Both the position numbers and the translations under genes were made by a program. From NCBI GenBank assembly GCA_029241965.1, contig JAPWVK010000147.1, positions 1 through 32,663 on the forward strand: a stretch of 32,663 nt of DNA. Direction: 5' to 3'. Shown here one piece after another: positions 7,181 through 15,314 of this stretch. Within the stretch, counting starts at the first letter, position 1; each line of letters starts with the position of its first letter. The notes beneath the pieces are model-generated. The model saw only the letters and a list, made by a program, of their open reading frames with translations, was not told where the DNA came from and did not search any database. Origin of the DNA: Candidatus Methanophagales archaeon. GTDB lineage: Archaea; Halobacteriota; Syntropharchaeia; Alkanophagales; Methanospirareceae.

Positions 7181-8818
7181 TCTCATACCTCTTATTGCAA
7201 CCAGGCTCAGAAGTCCAATCAAAGCCGCGATACCTACTGGCATAAGTACTGGTAGCTCTGGAACCCCTCTGATCTTTGTTATCGCCGACCGATTTATAGG
7301 CTCTGTCTCATTAGTAGTCAAGATAGCGGTATTGGTTATGAGCGTTCCAGCAGGCACAAAAGCATTTATTTTGGCTTCAAACGTTGCATCTCCACCTACT
7401 CCTGGTGCCAACGTGCCGATATCCCATATCAGCGTGTTATTCACAGGATAATAGGTTCCCGCGTCATCATCCGCTGCGTCGGTCAGATCAACGCCGTTTA
7501 AGCCCATGCTTTCTGATATGTAAGTGGTGTTCGCTGGTATCGTATCATGTATCGTAGCGTTTGTAAGCGTTCCGGTTCCGATATTGTTATAGTGTATCCG
7601 GTAACTGAGCGTGTCATTTGGAGCAGCAAAGCTCTTATCAACCGTCTTATACGCAGATAGTTCAAAACTCGGTGGCACTGGTGGCACTAAAACCGTCGTA
7701 TTCGCAGAGGCGCTTTTCGGTTCTGTTTCATTTGTGTCTATCGTGGCGGTATTGGTTATTAATGTCCCATTTTGGAGATAGTCGTGAACCGTTACATCGA
7801 ACGATTGCGTTCCCTCTGCTCCAATCAACAAGTTGCCTATGTTCCAGACGATTTTGCCCGCATCTACTTTTCCACCACCGGATATGCTTCCATCAACTAA
7901 AGTGGTATCTGTGGGAATCGGGTCGGTTAAAACGACTTCTGTAAGGTCTTCGTTATCATCGTTCCTATAGGTTATTGTATAGCTTAGCACGTCACTACAG
8001 TTGCATGTTGATTTATTGACGTCTTTAGTGATGCTGACATGTGGTTTTAATTCCCTTTGCATCTTCTCTTTTATTGCTTCAGGGAAAGCCTCCCAATTTG
8101 GTGCTTCCATGTAAAACCCGGAATGATTAGCTGGTTTAAGTGAATAATTCAACTTAACCAAGAATTCACGGTTATATGGCTGCGCGGGTGGGCGAGCTTC
8201 ATCAATGACATCAACACCGAGAACGTTCACTTCGTCAAAATACCCTTTCTGTATCGCATCATCCCTCGCTTCATATGTTGCATCTACGGCCGGTTGGTAT
8301 TCTTCCCTATTTCCACCACATATCCAATTTGGTCGCCCATCTGTTGATATATCTATTATTTGCCTAACATCTGGGGAGGTATTTCCTCTTGAGACGTAAT
8401 CCGTTAAGGTTTCGTTCGCTAATATGAATGCTCTTGGCATGGGGGTATGATCCCCGGGCTGCGTCATAGCCAATATCGTGTCAGCGATGGAATCGGCAAC
8501 GGTCTGGTTTGTGATTGTTGTAAGTGGCACTTCCACATTAGCGTAATATGGTGGGGAACGTGGCCCCTTAATTTGGTTAGGGGGGAAATACCCAAACATG
8601 ATTACACAAACCGAGATATCACCATTTTGTGGAGTTACCGATGAGTTTGATATAGCATCAGCGTATCCGTTCAATTGTATAGAATAGTTCGCAGGGCTAA
8701 TGCTATTGGACCCATCCAGTAACAAGAACAAATCCACCTTTTCCGCTGCGCTCACTCCTGTCAATGCAAAAGCAGAAATCACTAAAATCGCTGCAATAAA
8801 TATTCCTCTTCCTTTCAT
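7166..8818 (-). CDS. Exported VWA-DUF11 surface protein with C-terminal sorting signal
   Basis: A 550-residue secreted protein. In order: signal peptide (residues 1-25), von Willebrand A domain (about 28-250) with an intact MIDAS DGSNS at 35-39 and a QIIDISTDGRPN strand, two DUF11-type beta domains (about 259-375 and 386-515) each ending in TNTA..TNETEP, and a tail at 519-550 with VPELPVLMP, a hydrophobic helix and GMRGRRR. That tail is a CTERM-type sorting signal, similar to PEF- or IPTL-type signals. VWA domains bind metal and mediate adhesion; DUF11 repeats usually form stalks. Many N-glycosylation sequons (NxS/T) are present. An AAGGAGGATGA ribosome site precedes the ATG. It lies next to the exosortase-family gene, its likely processing enzyme. 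Confidence 0.88.
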   Translation of the reverse strand: MKGRGIFIAAILVISAFALTGVSAAEKVDLFLLLDGSNSISPANYSIQLNGYADAISNSSVTPQNGDISVCVIMFGYFPPNQIKGPRSPPYYANVEVPLTTITNQTVADSIADTILAMTQPGDHTPMPRAFILANETLTDYVSRGNTSPDVRQIIDISTDGRPNWICGGNREEYQPAVDATYEARDDAIQKGYFDEVNVLGVDVIDEARPPAQPYNREFLVKLNYSLKPANHSGFYMEAPNWEAFPEAIKEKMQRELKPHVSITKDVNKSTCNCSDVLSYTITYRNDDNEDLTEVVLTDPIPTDTTLVDGSISGGGKVDAGKIVWNIGNLLIGAEGTQSFDVTVHDYLQNGTLITNTATIDTNETEPKSASANTTVLVPPVPPSFELSAYKTVDKSFAAPNDTLSYRIHYNNIGTGTLTNATIHDTIPANTTYISESMGLNGVDLTDAADDDAGTYYPVNNTLIWDIGTLAPGVGGDATFEAKINAFVPAGTLITNTAILTTNETEPINRSAITKIRGVPELPVLMPVGIAALIGLLSLVAIRGMRGRRR

Positions 8819-8819
8819 T

Positions 8820-8899
8820 TCATCCTCCTTTTTCAGTGTTGTTTCTATATGATAATAACAGGTTGTTTTATCCTATTATATGCTTTTCGGGTACATTTC
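8820..8899 (-). promoter_or_regulatory. Promoter of the VWA/DUF11 gene with shared GAAATGTACCC element
   Basis: On the minus strand the order is GAAATGTACCC (complement of 8889-8899), a TATA-like GCATATAATA (complement of about 8873-8882), then the ribosome site AAGGAGGATGA just before the ATG. The predicted leader is about 30 bases. The 11-base element recurs upstream of the giant surface-protein gene (14905-14915). Confidence 0.5.
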
Positions 8900-8960
8900 C
8901 GGTGGAGATAGCAGGTGCTGATAAAATGGGTGCGAAACCAGTAAAAATGAATTATAATTT

Positions 8961-9119
8961 GTATTTGTATACAGGGGTAAAACCACGAGATTTCACAAGA
9001 TTAGCACAAGATTTTGGGGGTTAACATGGGATAAAAAAACCAATAGTGCACTTAAGCCTGATCCCGAGTATTATCTTCTCGTGGAAATCTGTGTAATCTT
9101 GTGGTTAGCTAAACAAACA
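8961..9119. repeat. Dispersed palindromic intergenic element, copy B
   Basis: Outer block GTATTTGTATAC, then the left arm AACCACGAGATTTCACAAGA from 8981, a variable centre with GGGGGTTAACATGGGATAAA, and a right arm ending GTAATCTTGTGGTTAGCTAA with AACAAAC. The two arms are imperfect inverted repeats. It shares centre sequence (GGGATAAAAAACCAATAG, CTGATCC) with copy D and more loosely with C. It lies between two tandem minus-strand surface-protein genes. Confidence 0.8.
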
Positions 9120-9190
9120 CCATGATTTCAAGTCTGAAAACAAGGAAAACATCCGTTAGTTACTCTTTCTTTTCTAAAGAAGCGCGTGAT

Positions 9191-9212
9191 CAAAAAAAAG
9201 AAAAAAAGAAAA
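9191..9212 (-). terminator. Poly-T terminator of the PGF-CTERM protein gene
   Basis: On the minus strand the stop codon is followed within about 15 bases by a long T-run broken only by a few C (complement of the A-rich 9192-9212). No stable hairpin is seen. This fits archaeal oligo-T termination. Confidence 0.55.
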
Positions 9213-9225
9213 TTGGTTATTCGTT

Positions 9226-9951
9226 TCAGTCCTTCCTTCTCCACCGCACTAAATACGCGACTGCAAGTAGTCCTGCGATAGCGAAAACGGCTTCAAATCC
9301 AGGGGTTGACGGCTTTGTCGTTGGACTTAGAGTTGGCTTTGGTGTTTCTGCAGGGGTTGTTGTCGGTGCTGGCGTTGCCTCATGTGAAGCCTCGGGACTC
9401 GCTGTTGGTGTGATAGTCTCATTTACCGCTGGTGTAGTAGCCGTTGCATTTGATGATGCTTCTACTTCGCTACTTTCGCTCGCTACGCCATTGCCTGAAG
9501 TTGTTGCTGTTGCTACTGTTCCCTGTTCCAGAAACGTCACCTCCGTCAAATTCCATCCGTCACTAAGACACCGTACGTAAATCCCTGCAACTCCCGTTTC
9601 ATTTCCCGATAGTAGCGCGATTGCGGTGCCATTGTCATCTGTGATTACGTTAATAATGGTGCCGGTATTGCTCTCATTTCCAGCATCGGTAAGCCAAGCA
9701 GATGTTCCCTCCATTATAGACATAATCACAGTCTCATCCTCCGCAGGTTCACCACTATATTCAGTTTCTTCCGGCCACCGAACCACCACTTTTATCTCTG
9801 ACGTGGAATTGCCATCGGCAGGTATTTCAGCGGGATTCGCACTAATTGTCACCCAGTCACTCGCTCTGTCCTCTCCCGTTCCCTGTGCCCCTGCAAGAGC
9901 AGGAAGTGCAAATAAAACAACTGCTAAAATTGCCCATATTCTTATTGTCAT
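9226..9951 (-). CDS. Exported PGF-CTERM surface protein with invasin-like beta domain
   Basis: A 241-residue protein. Residues 1-22 are a signal peptide ending ALAGAQG. Residues about 33-145 form an Ig-like domain of the bacterial invasin type (VTISANPAEIPADGNSTSEI, then TDDNGTAIALLSGNETGVAG). Residues about 146-213 are a Thr/Ser/Pro/Ala-rich linker, likely O-glycosylated. The tail TPGFEAVFAIAGLLAVAYLV plus RWRRKD (from about 216) is a PGF-CTERM signal, the substrate mark of archaeosortase A, which is not encoded in this window. The ATG has an AGGAGGT ribosome site. The gene lies downstream of the giant surface protein after a terminator. It may be a small cell-wall anchor or decoration; its exact role is unknown. 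Confidence 0.85.
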   Translation of the reverse strand: MTIRIWAILAVVLFALPALAGAQGTGEDRASDWVTISANPAEIPADGNSTSEIKVVVRWPEETEYSGEPAEDETVIMSIMEGTSAWLTDAGNESNTGTIINVITDDNGTAIALLSGNETGVAGIYVRCLSDGWNLTEVTFLEQGTVATATTSGNGVASESSEVEASSNATATTPAVNETITPTASPEASHEATPAPTTTPAETPKPTLSPTTKPSTPGFEAVFAIAGLLAVAYLVRWRRKD

Positions 9952-10021
9952 CTTCTATAATACCTCCTATTTAACTGTTCACAACACAAGATAAAAATCT
10001 TTCGCTTTTTATCTATCCTTC

Positions 10022-10066
10022 CCATAAAAAATAAAAAGAAGGAGGGATAAGGTTTTATCCTTATCC
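10022..10066 (-). terminator. Intrinsic terminator after the giant surface-protein gene
   Basis: Arms GGATAAGG (10045-10052) and CCTTATCC (10059-10066) are a perfect 8-bp palindrome with a 6-base loop. On the minus strand it is followed by a run rich in T (complement of 10024-10040). It lies 24 bases past the stop codon and separates this gene from the PGF-CTERM gene. Confidence 0.75.
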
Positions 10067-10089
10067 ACCTACTAAAGTTTTCCTTTTGT

Positions 10090-13000
10090 TTACGATATTT
10101 TGTATGTCCAGTATGCCTGATCTGGTTCGAGTTTTTCGCCTGGTGGTCCTGGTATCAATGACATGAAGTCATATGGGTACGGGAATCCTTGTCTGTATTT
10201 CAGTATCACTGCACCTAATGGTATGCCATTGTCCTTACCATTCATTGGTAAAGTCTCGTTGCCTGGTCCTATCAGGTTCCAGCCTGGCTGCAAATTGTTG
10301 TATATCTCGTTCCACGTTAGCGACACGCCTGTTCCGTACACTGTAATTGTCTTTGGCGACCATGGGTTGTAGATGTAATAGCCTGTTCCTGCTTCGATTT
10401 CGTCTGCACTGTCCCAGCCGGTTGCTGGATTGTAGTCCCATACTTCCACGTCACGACCGAAAATCGCGTTTGGATCTCTGCTGTTGTTGTCCGGCAGTAC
10501 AGATAGTGACACGTAGTTCTGCCCCACATCGAGCAGAATTTCGCAACTGTCTGTTCCGTTATGATCCGGTATCACTGGGTTCTTGTTCATGTAGATTCCT
10601 GTGTCATCCTCTGGGTTGTACGTGAATGCGAACCTATCTCTCGCTGGGTATGACTGAGCACGGTTCAAGTCGCCTTTTGCATTCGGCGCAAAGAACGAAG
10701 TCGTTATCAGATAACATCCCTGACGTGCCTTGTTCCGCGGATCACCCAATTTACCACGTATATCCGGCTCGAATGTGAGTTGATATTCGCCGCCCACGTA
10801 AACCTCGGGGTTCAACGATGGTATCTTAGGCAGATAGAACCTGGTGTACTCGTCTGGTATCGTCTGTATGTCGAACTTTGTCCATGACTCGATAAGACCA
10901 TTCTCGTCCAGTATCTCTAGCAAGCTAGTCGAATATCTCGGCTCGGGCATTTCATCCTTCCAGCAGAACGCCAACGGATCCATAGGACCTATGATTCGCT
11001 CGTCAACATCGTTTGCAATCCAGTGCTCAATGTCAAAGACCGTGAATCTACTAGGCAGCGGCATTGGTATTCCGCATTCGCAGCACTGCCAGCCATTTGG
11101 CATTGCTACTGTTACGTCGCCCGGATAGAACGGACCTCCATAGTCGCTCCATAACTGCCAATCTGATGGTATCCTTGGCGTAGTCATATCTCCGTCTGTA
11201 TCAATCGGCACTGCACGGAAGAATTTCAACCATGCTGCCGGTGGATACTGCATCGTCAGGTAGCGTTCTCCACACGGGAAGTACTCTCTGCCTGCTTTTC
11301 CGGTATCTTTATCGCCGTAAGGCCACTTGTCCAGTAGTTTCAATGGTTGCCACAGTACTACATCGGTATCGTCCACGATGTCGTGATCCATGTTCATCGG
11401 TGGAAGCACTGGTAGTGCCAATAGCGGATAGCAAGGTTCAACCTTCGTGAGCCATTGCGAGTCTGCACATGGCAGATAATGTTGTTTCAGAGTGTCTTCG
11501 CCATCGCCAAGATTCTTTGGTAGTGGTGTTCTCAATGTTATGTACTTGAACTTCTCACAATCCTCTCTGTTTCCATCGTTGTCCAGAACCTCTATCGCGG
11601 GTATCTCGTATCTCACTCCGTCCACGTAGAAGATGTCTCCTCTCTGTAATTCTTTACCCACTGTGATCAGTGCCTTATCTCCTGAAAAGCGTCCATCGTA
11701 CCGAGCATACCATGTTCGATCTGGGTGCTTTTTTGTTGTTTCTAAACTATGTCTACCGAAGTACTTTCTTTCATTAGTTTCTAAATAGTTTTGTCTGCCG
11801 TCTTCTGGTTCGGAATTACCGTAGTACGATATGAACACCATCGGATAGCTATCAGATATGTCATATCCGTCGAATAACAGACTGTGGTCAAGGAATTGCA
11901 CTTCATCGCCTTCCGCCATGATATATGTCTTCTCTATACTTATTGTTCCGTTTGTTGTTTTCGGTAGTAACCCGTCCATGTCCGATGGGTCGCAAGATAT
12001 GTTTGCTAGTCTTACAAGGTTTTCCCTTACAGACTCGACACCTGTGTTCTCAAACGAATCAAGCCCTATCTGCTTATCTGTTGATACGATGGGGAATGGG
12101 AACCAACTGTCTACATCTGCATGATGTGGTTTCTTGTCCTGCGAATCAATGAGCATATATGTCGTCTCGATAACTATTGCTGGTGCTAATCCGATCATCT
12201 CATGCAAGCCATAGAACTCGTACTCAGGCACATACCATGCTCTTAAGTACTCCTTCAGGTCACTGTTTTCATCCTGTGCATTCATTGGATATTCTGGGCT
12301 ATATGGTAGTATCGCAGCATCAAAGGTGATCGAATCCTTTCTTATCGCTGTCGGATTGAATGGCTCTTCCCAGTTCTCGTACTGCTCGATGTTGCAATCA
12401 TTGGTAATTCCAAACGTGCTGTCACTGCCATTACCGTATATCTTTATGGTGCCCTCCTTGAGCTCTTCATCATAGTACACATAGATGTCATTGACGTCCT
12501 CGCTGTCCCAACTGTCCTCTCTGTCGTATGAGAACGCGACTCTCTGCTCAGTGGAATCTCCACCTCTTTTGTTGTCGTACAAGTCTCCTGTTGCTTGCGG
12601 TGCAATCCACGAAGTCGTGATGATGTAATCACCATCAAGTTCAACTGGCCATTCACCAGCTATTGGTATTGTATAATAGTCTGGTAGTGCCGGCAGCACG
12701 AACTCGGTATACTGATCTGGTAGTGACTGAATATCGAATTTCGTCCATGACTCTACGATTAGTCCTCCTGCCTCTTCTCTGATCTTCTCTATGGTTTTAT
12801 CCACGATGATCTCTGAATCCTCTGCAAAAATATAGAAACCCGGTGGGATATTCCATGGTTGTGGGTATACTAGGCTCTTCAAAAAGCCGTCATCAATCTC
12901 TGCGTCTCCTAGCCCGAATACGTTTATTACTATATTACCAGGATCAATATCCACTAGAGCGTCTTTCGCTGCCAATGTTGCATCAGCATCTCCGATTGGT

Positions 13001-14799
13001 ATGCCTCCATCACTGGATATATCAATTATCTGCAGGCTTGCACTGGCATCAGGATTTTCTTCTATGAGTGTCTTTATTTTGTCGAATGCTGCAGTCATGT
13101 TGGTGTCTTTGTCTATTGCTTTCATATTCTGTATTTTCATTGCAACGCTGTTGACTGTGTCTGGTGTTATTGTAGTAAGTGGTACTTCTACCTTGGCAAA
13201 GTCCGAAAACTGAATCACACACACTGAGACAGTGCCATCCTGAGGTATTTCGTATATCGCTGAAGCTAAACCTTCTATCTGCAAATCAAAGTATCCGTGC
13301 ATAGCCAGGTTTTGCGATGAATCAACAACAAGGAATAAATCCTTTTGCTCTTTACCTTTCCAGTCCTCTTGCAGCTTCTCCAGTAAATTCGTTGAATATC
13401 GCTGTTCTTCTTGCTCTTCGATGTATGTAACCTCTAAGGGGTCTATGTTATCAATTACACGCTCATTGACATCGTATGCTATCCAGTGCTGATTATCATT
13501 TGTATCTGTCATATCGTCGTCCGTATCGAGTTTGGTACCTGCATAATCCTGCCTTGTCCAGTCTCTTTCTTCTGTAGCATCTGTCCACAACGGTATGTCT
13601 ATGTCGTCAACCATCTCATGGTTCATGTTAAACGGTGGAAGCAGCGGTATTAACTCTGATTTCGCGATACAGTCTATAAACTGTGTAGATACAATGCTCT
13701 CATCACGAACAGAACCATCATCACCCTTCGGCAGCTTCGTCCTCAGCGTTATGAACTTGAAAGCATCCGCTTCAGAAACATCGTCATCTGTTGTATCAAG
13801 CACTGCGACTGCCGTTACATCGTATCTTACTGCATCAACGTAGAACACATCGCCCCAGTTTAGCTCCTTACCGACACAGATAAGAGGTCCATTTCGGCGT
13901 ACATACCATGTACATAGCGGCTTTGTGGGATCATCGTGGTTCGCAAGGGTATGCTCGTTGTTATGACGGTCGAAGTATATCTTTTGTTGAGGACCTATAC
14001 TGATCCAGCCTTTTTCTGCATCGTCCAGTTTATTTCCTGTATACCCCACTTTTATAACGTAGTCATCAGTTTCTTCATTGACCGTGGTGAGTTCCACATA
14101 GTGGTCAAAGAACCGCACATTAGATCCTAAAACCGGAGTAAATTGCTTCTCGAGAGTAATGTTCCCTCGTACTGTTGTACCGTCTGGATCAACATTTCCA
14201 CTAACCTTTGCAAGCGTGGTTGTGTTGTCAACATTTGTTCCGCTCTTCCATGCACCGAGTCCTGTTTGTGTATCAATCTCACATGTTGGTATTAAAAATT
14301 GTGTATTTGGTGCTGTGCCCGTTATTGGTAGATACAATGTGTTCAGCAGCATGTAAGTGTATTCCATGTTTATTGTTGGGTATGAGTCATTCTTTCTTGG
14401 ACCATTGTACTGGCCACAGGGCTCGTACCATGACCTCAAGAATATCTTCTCACGGGCGTTCTCTGGACTGCCGATCGCATTACCTACTAATACACGGTAA
14501 TATGGTTCCCCCTCTTCTCCGCTCTCTTCAATAATCGCTGGATTGTACGTAATCGAATCTTTTGGTATTACTGTCGGGTCAAATGGTTCCTCAAAATTGA
14601 TATATCGCTCTGGAGCATTCCCATGTGGTTGCACGTCACCGTATATCCTAATCGAAGAAGCAGGTTCTTCCTCTGGAGAAAAACCCCCATTCGTTCCTGC
14701 CATACTGGTAGGCGCGACCATAGCGAATATCGAAGCGACCATTATCGCCGCCATTGCTATCCCTACTATCACTTTTCCTTCTCTTACTTTTGTTTTCAT
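10090..14799 (-). CDS. Giant exported S-layer-like protein with internal duplication and inserted VWA domain
   Basis: A 1569-residue acidic secreted protein with a signal peptide (MKTKVREGKV start, hydrophobic 10-34). It is built of two homologous units, about 50-778 and 784-1400. Both begin IRIYG/IKIYG, then EEPF(D/N)P and KDSIT, pass through a GKEL..GD(V/I)FYVD(A/G)VRY block, PPMNMDHD-like and HWIA.DV.ER segments, and end with ESWTKFDIQ. Unit 1 alone carries a VWA domain (about 479-679) starting DLFLVVDSSQN. Unit 2 alone carries a Cys-containing insert (Cys1176, 1239, 1240, 1242). A C-terminal beta module (about 1416-1569) has GWNLIGPG. No CTERM or membrane tail is seen. Size, promoter strength and Ca-binding-like DTDDD and DTDGD runs suggest an S-layer or sheath subunit, an inference. 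The ribosome site AGGAGGT is optimal. Confidence 0.8.
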   Translation of the reverse strand: MKTKVREGKVIVGIAMAAIMVASIFAMVAPTSMAGTNGGFSPEEEPASSIRIYGDVQPHGNAPERYINFEEPFDPTVIPKDSITYNPAIIEESGEEGEPYYRVLVGNAIGSPENAREKIFLRSWYEPCGQYNGPRKNDSYPTINMEYTYMLLNTLYLPITGTAPNTQFLIPTCEIDTQTGLGAWKSGTNVDNTTTLAKVSGNVDPDGTTVRGNITLEKQFTPVLGSNVRFFDHYVELTTVNEETDDYVIKVGYTGNKLDDAEKGWISIGPQQKIYFDRHNNEHTLANHDDPTKPLCTWYVRRNGPLICVGKELNWGDVFYVDAVRYDVTAVAVLDTTDDDVSEADAFKFITLRTKLPKGDDGSVRDESIVSTQFIDCIAKSELIPLLPPFNMNHEMVDDIDIPLWTDATEERDWTRQDYAGTKLDTDDDMTDTNDNQHWIAYDVNERVIDNIDPLEVTYIEEQEEQRYSTNLLEKLQEDWKGKEQKDLFLVVDSSQNLAMHGYFDLQIEGLASAIYEIPQDGTVSVCVIQFSDFAKVEVPLTTITPDTVNSVAMKIQNMKAIDKDTNMTAAFDKIKTLIEENPDASASLQIIDISSDGGIPIGDADATLAAKDALVDIDPGNIVINVFGLGDAEIDDGFLKSLVYPQPWNIPPGFYIFAEDSEIIVDKTIEKIREEAGGLIVESWTKFDIQSLPDQYTEFVLPALPDYYTIPIAGEWPVELDGDYIITTSWIAPQATGDLYDNKRGGDSTEQRVAFSYDREDSWDSEDVNDIYVYYDEELKEGTIKIYGNGSDSTFGITNDCNIEQYENWEEPFNPTAIRKDSITFDAAILPYSPEYPMNAQDENSDLKEYLRAWYVPEYEFYGLHEMIGLAPAIVIETTYMLIDSQDKKPHHADVDSWFPFPIVSTDKQIGLDSFENTGVESVRENLVRLANISCDPSDMDGLLPKTTNGTISIEKTYIMAEGDEVQFLDHSLLFDGYDISDSYPMVFISYYGNSEPEDGRQNYLETNERKYFGRHSLETTKKHPDRTWYARYDGRFSGDKALITVGKELQRGDIFYVDGVRYEIPAIEVLDNDGNREDCEKFKYITLRTPLPKNLGDGEDTLKQHYLPCADSQWLTKVEPCYPLLALPVLPPMNMDHDIVDDTDVVLWQPLKLLDKWPYGDKDTGKAGREYFPCGERYLTMQYPPAAWLKFFRAVPIDTDGDMTTPRIPSDWQLWSDYGGPFYPGDVTVAMPNGWQCCECGIPMPLPSRFTVFDIEHWIANDVDERIIGPMDPLAFCWKDEMPEPRYSTSLLEILDENGLIESWTKFDIQTIPDEYTRFYLPKIPSLNPEVYVGGEYQLTFEPDIRGKLGDPRNKARQGCYLITTSFFAPNAKGDLNRAQSYPARDRFAFTYNPEDDTGIYMNKNPVIPDHNGTDSCEILLDVGQNYVSLSVLPDNNSRDPNAIFGRDVEVWDYNPATGWDSADEIEAGTGYYIYNPWSPKTITVYGTGVSLTWNEIYNNLQPGWNLIGPGNETLPMNGKDNGIPLGAVILKYRQGFPYPYDFMSLIPGPPGEKLEPDQAYWTYKIS

Positions 14800-14813
14800 G
14801 TTCTTTTTTATTT

Positions 14814-14853
14814 ACCTCCTGTGATACAGGTGGGAAGTTTGAGTATATAAAAG
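14814..14853 (-). promoter_or_regulatory. Promoter and ribosome site of the giant surface-protein gene
   Basis: On the minus strand TTTTATATAC (complement of 14844-14853) is a strong TATA box about 45 bases before the ATG, and AGGAGGT (complement of 14814-14820) is a near-perfect ribosome site. A second TATA-like TATTTAAAT lies farther out (complement of about 14896-14904), directly after the GAAATGTACCC element. Confidence 0.65.
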
Positions 14854-14928
14854 CATATGTCGGAAACAGGTGTATTTCCCCTCTGTGCAATCAACATTTA
14901 AATAGGGTACATTTCGTGTCGAGAAAAT

Positions 14929-14979
14929 GTGGAGGATATGTGGAGGGGAAATGCGGGGGAAGCTGGGGAAAAGTGGGGA
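14929..14979 (+). other. G-quadruplex-like block with 10-base periodic G-runs
   Basis: Plus-strand G-runs start at 14945 (4 G), 14955 (5 G), 14965 (4 G) and 14975 (4 G), exactly 10 bases apart, preceded by GTGGAGG and GTGGAGGGG at about the same spacing. The pattern meets the usual G4 motif definition with four tetrads. It lies roughly 90-125 bases upstream of the TATA box of the giant surface-protein gene and next to repeat copy C. Confidence 0.65.
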
Positions 14980-14993
14980 TACTCTAACAAAGG

Positions 14994-15155
14994 GTATTTG
15001 TATAGCAGGGGCAAATAAACCACGCGATTCCACGAGAATCACACAAGGATTTTGGGGGTTAACCTGAGATAAAAGAGTCAATAAAGTGCTTACGTCTGAA
15101 CCATTTTATTGCTTTTCCTGTGGAAATCGGTGTAATCCTGTGGTTAACAAAACAA
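14994..15155. repeat. Dispersed palindromic intergenic element, copy C
   Basis: Outer block GTATTTGTATAGC, left arm AACCACGCGATTCCACGAGA from 15018, centre with GGGGGTTAACCTGAGATAAA, and right arm GTGTAATCCTGTGGTTAACA ending in AAACAAGC. Arms are imperfect inverted repeats related to copies B and D. The remaining 15156-15314 shows no gene or clear signal. Confidence 0.8.
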
Positions 15156-15314
15156 GCGCAAAAAATAATAGCTATTCTTCCCTTCTTCAGGTGCCCTTGC
15201 GTGAAGCATTTTAGAGTATATACTGCAATCCTGATTTACCCTTGCTCCTATTCTTTCGTTGTAATCGTAAAATATGATATGCTATTTTTGCTTCGGGATG
15301 GCGTAGTTGATCTT

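Noticed and set aside
10163-14824. Many open frames on the plus strand opposite the giant surface protein gene
   Set aside because: They are short, lack ribosome sites and family features, and are explained as antisense shadows of a long, biased coding sequence.
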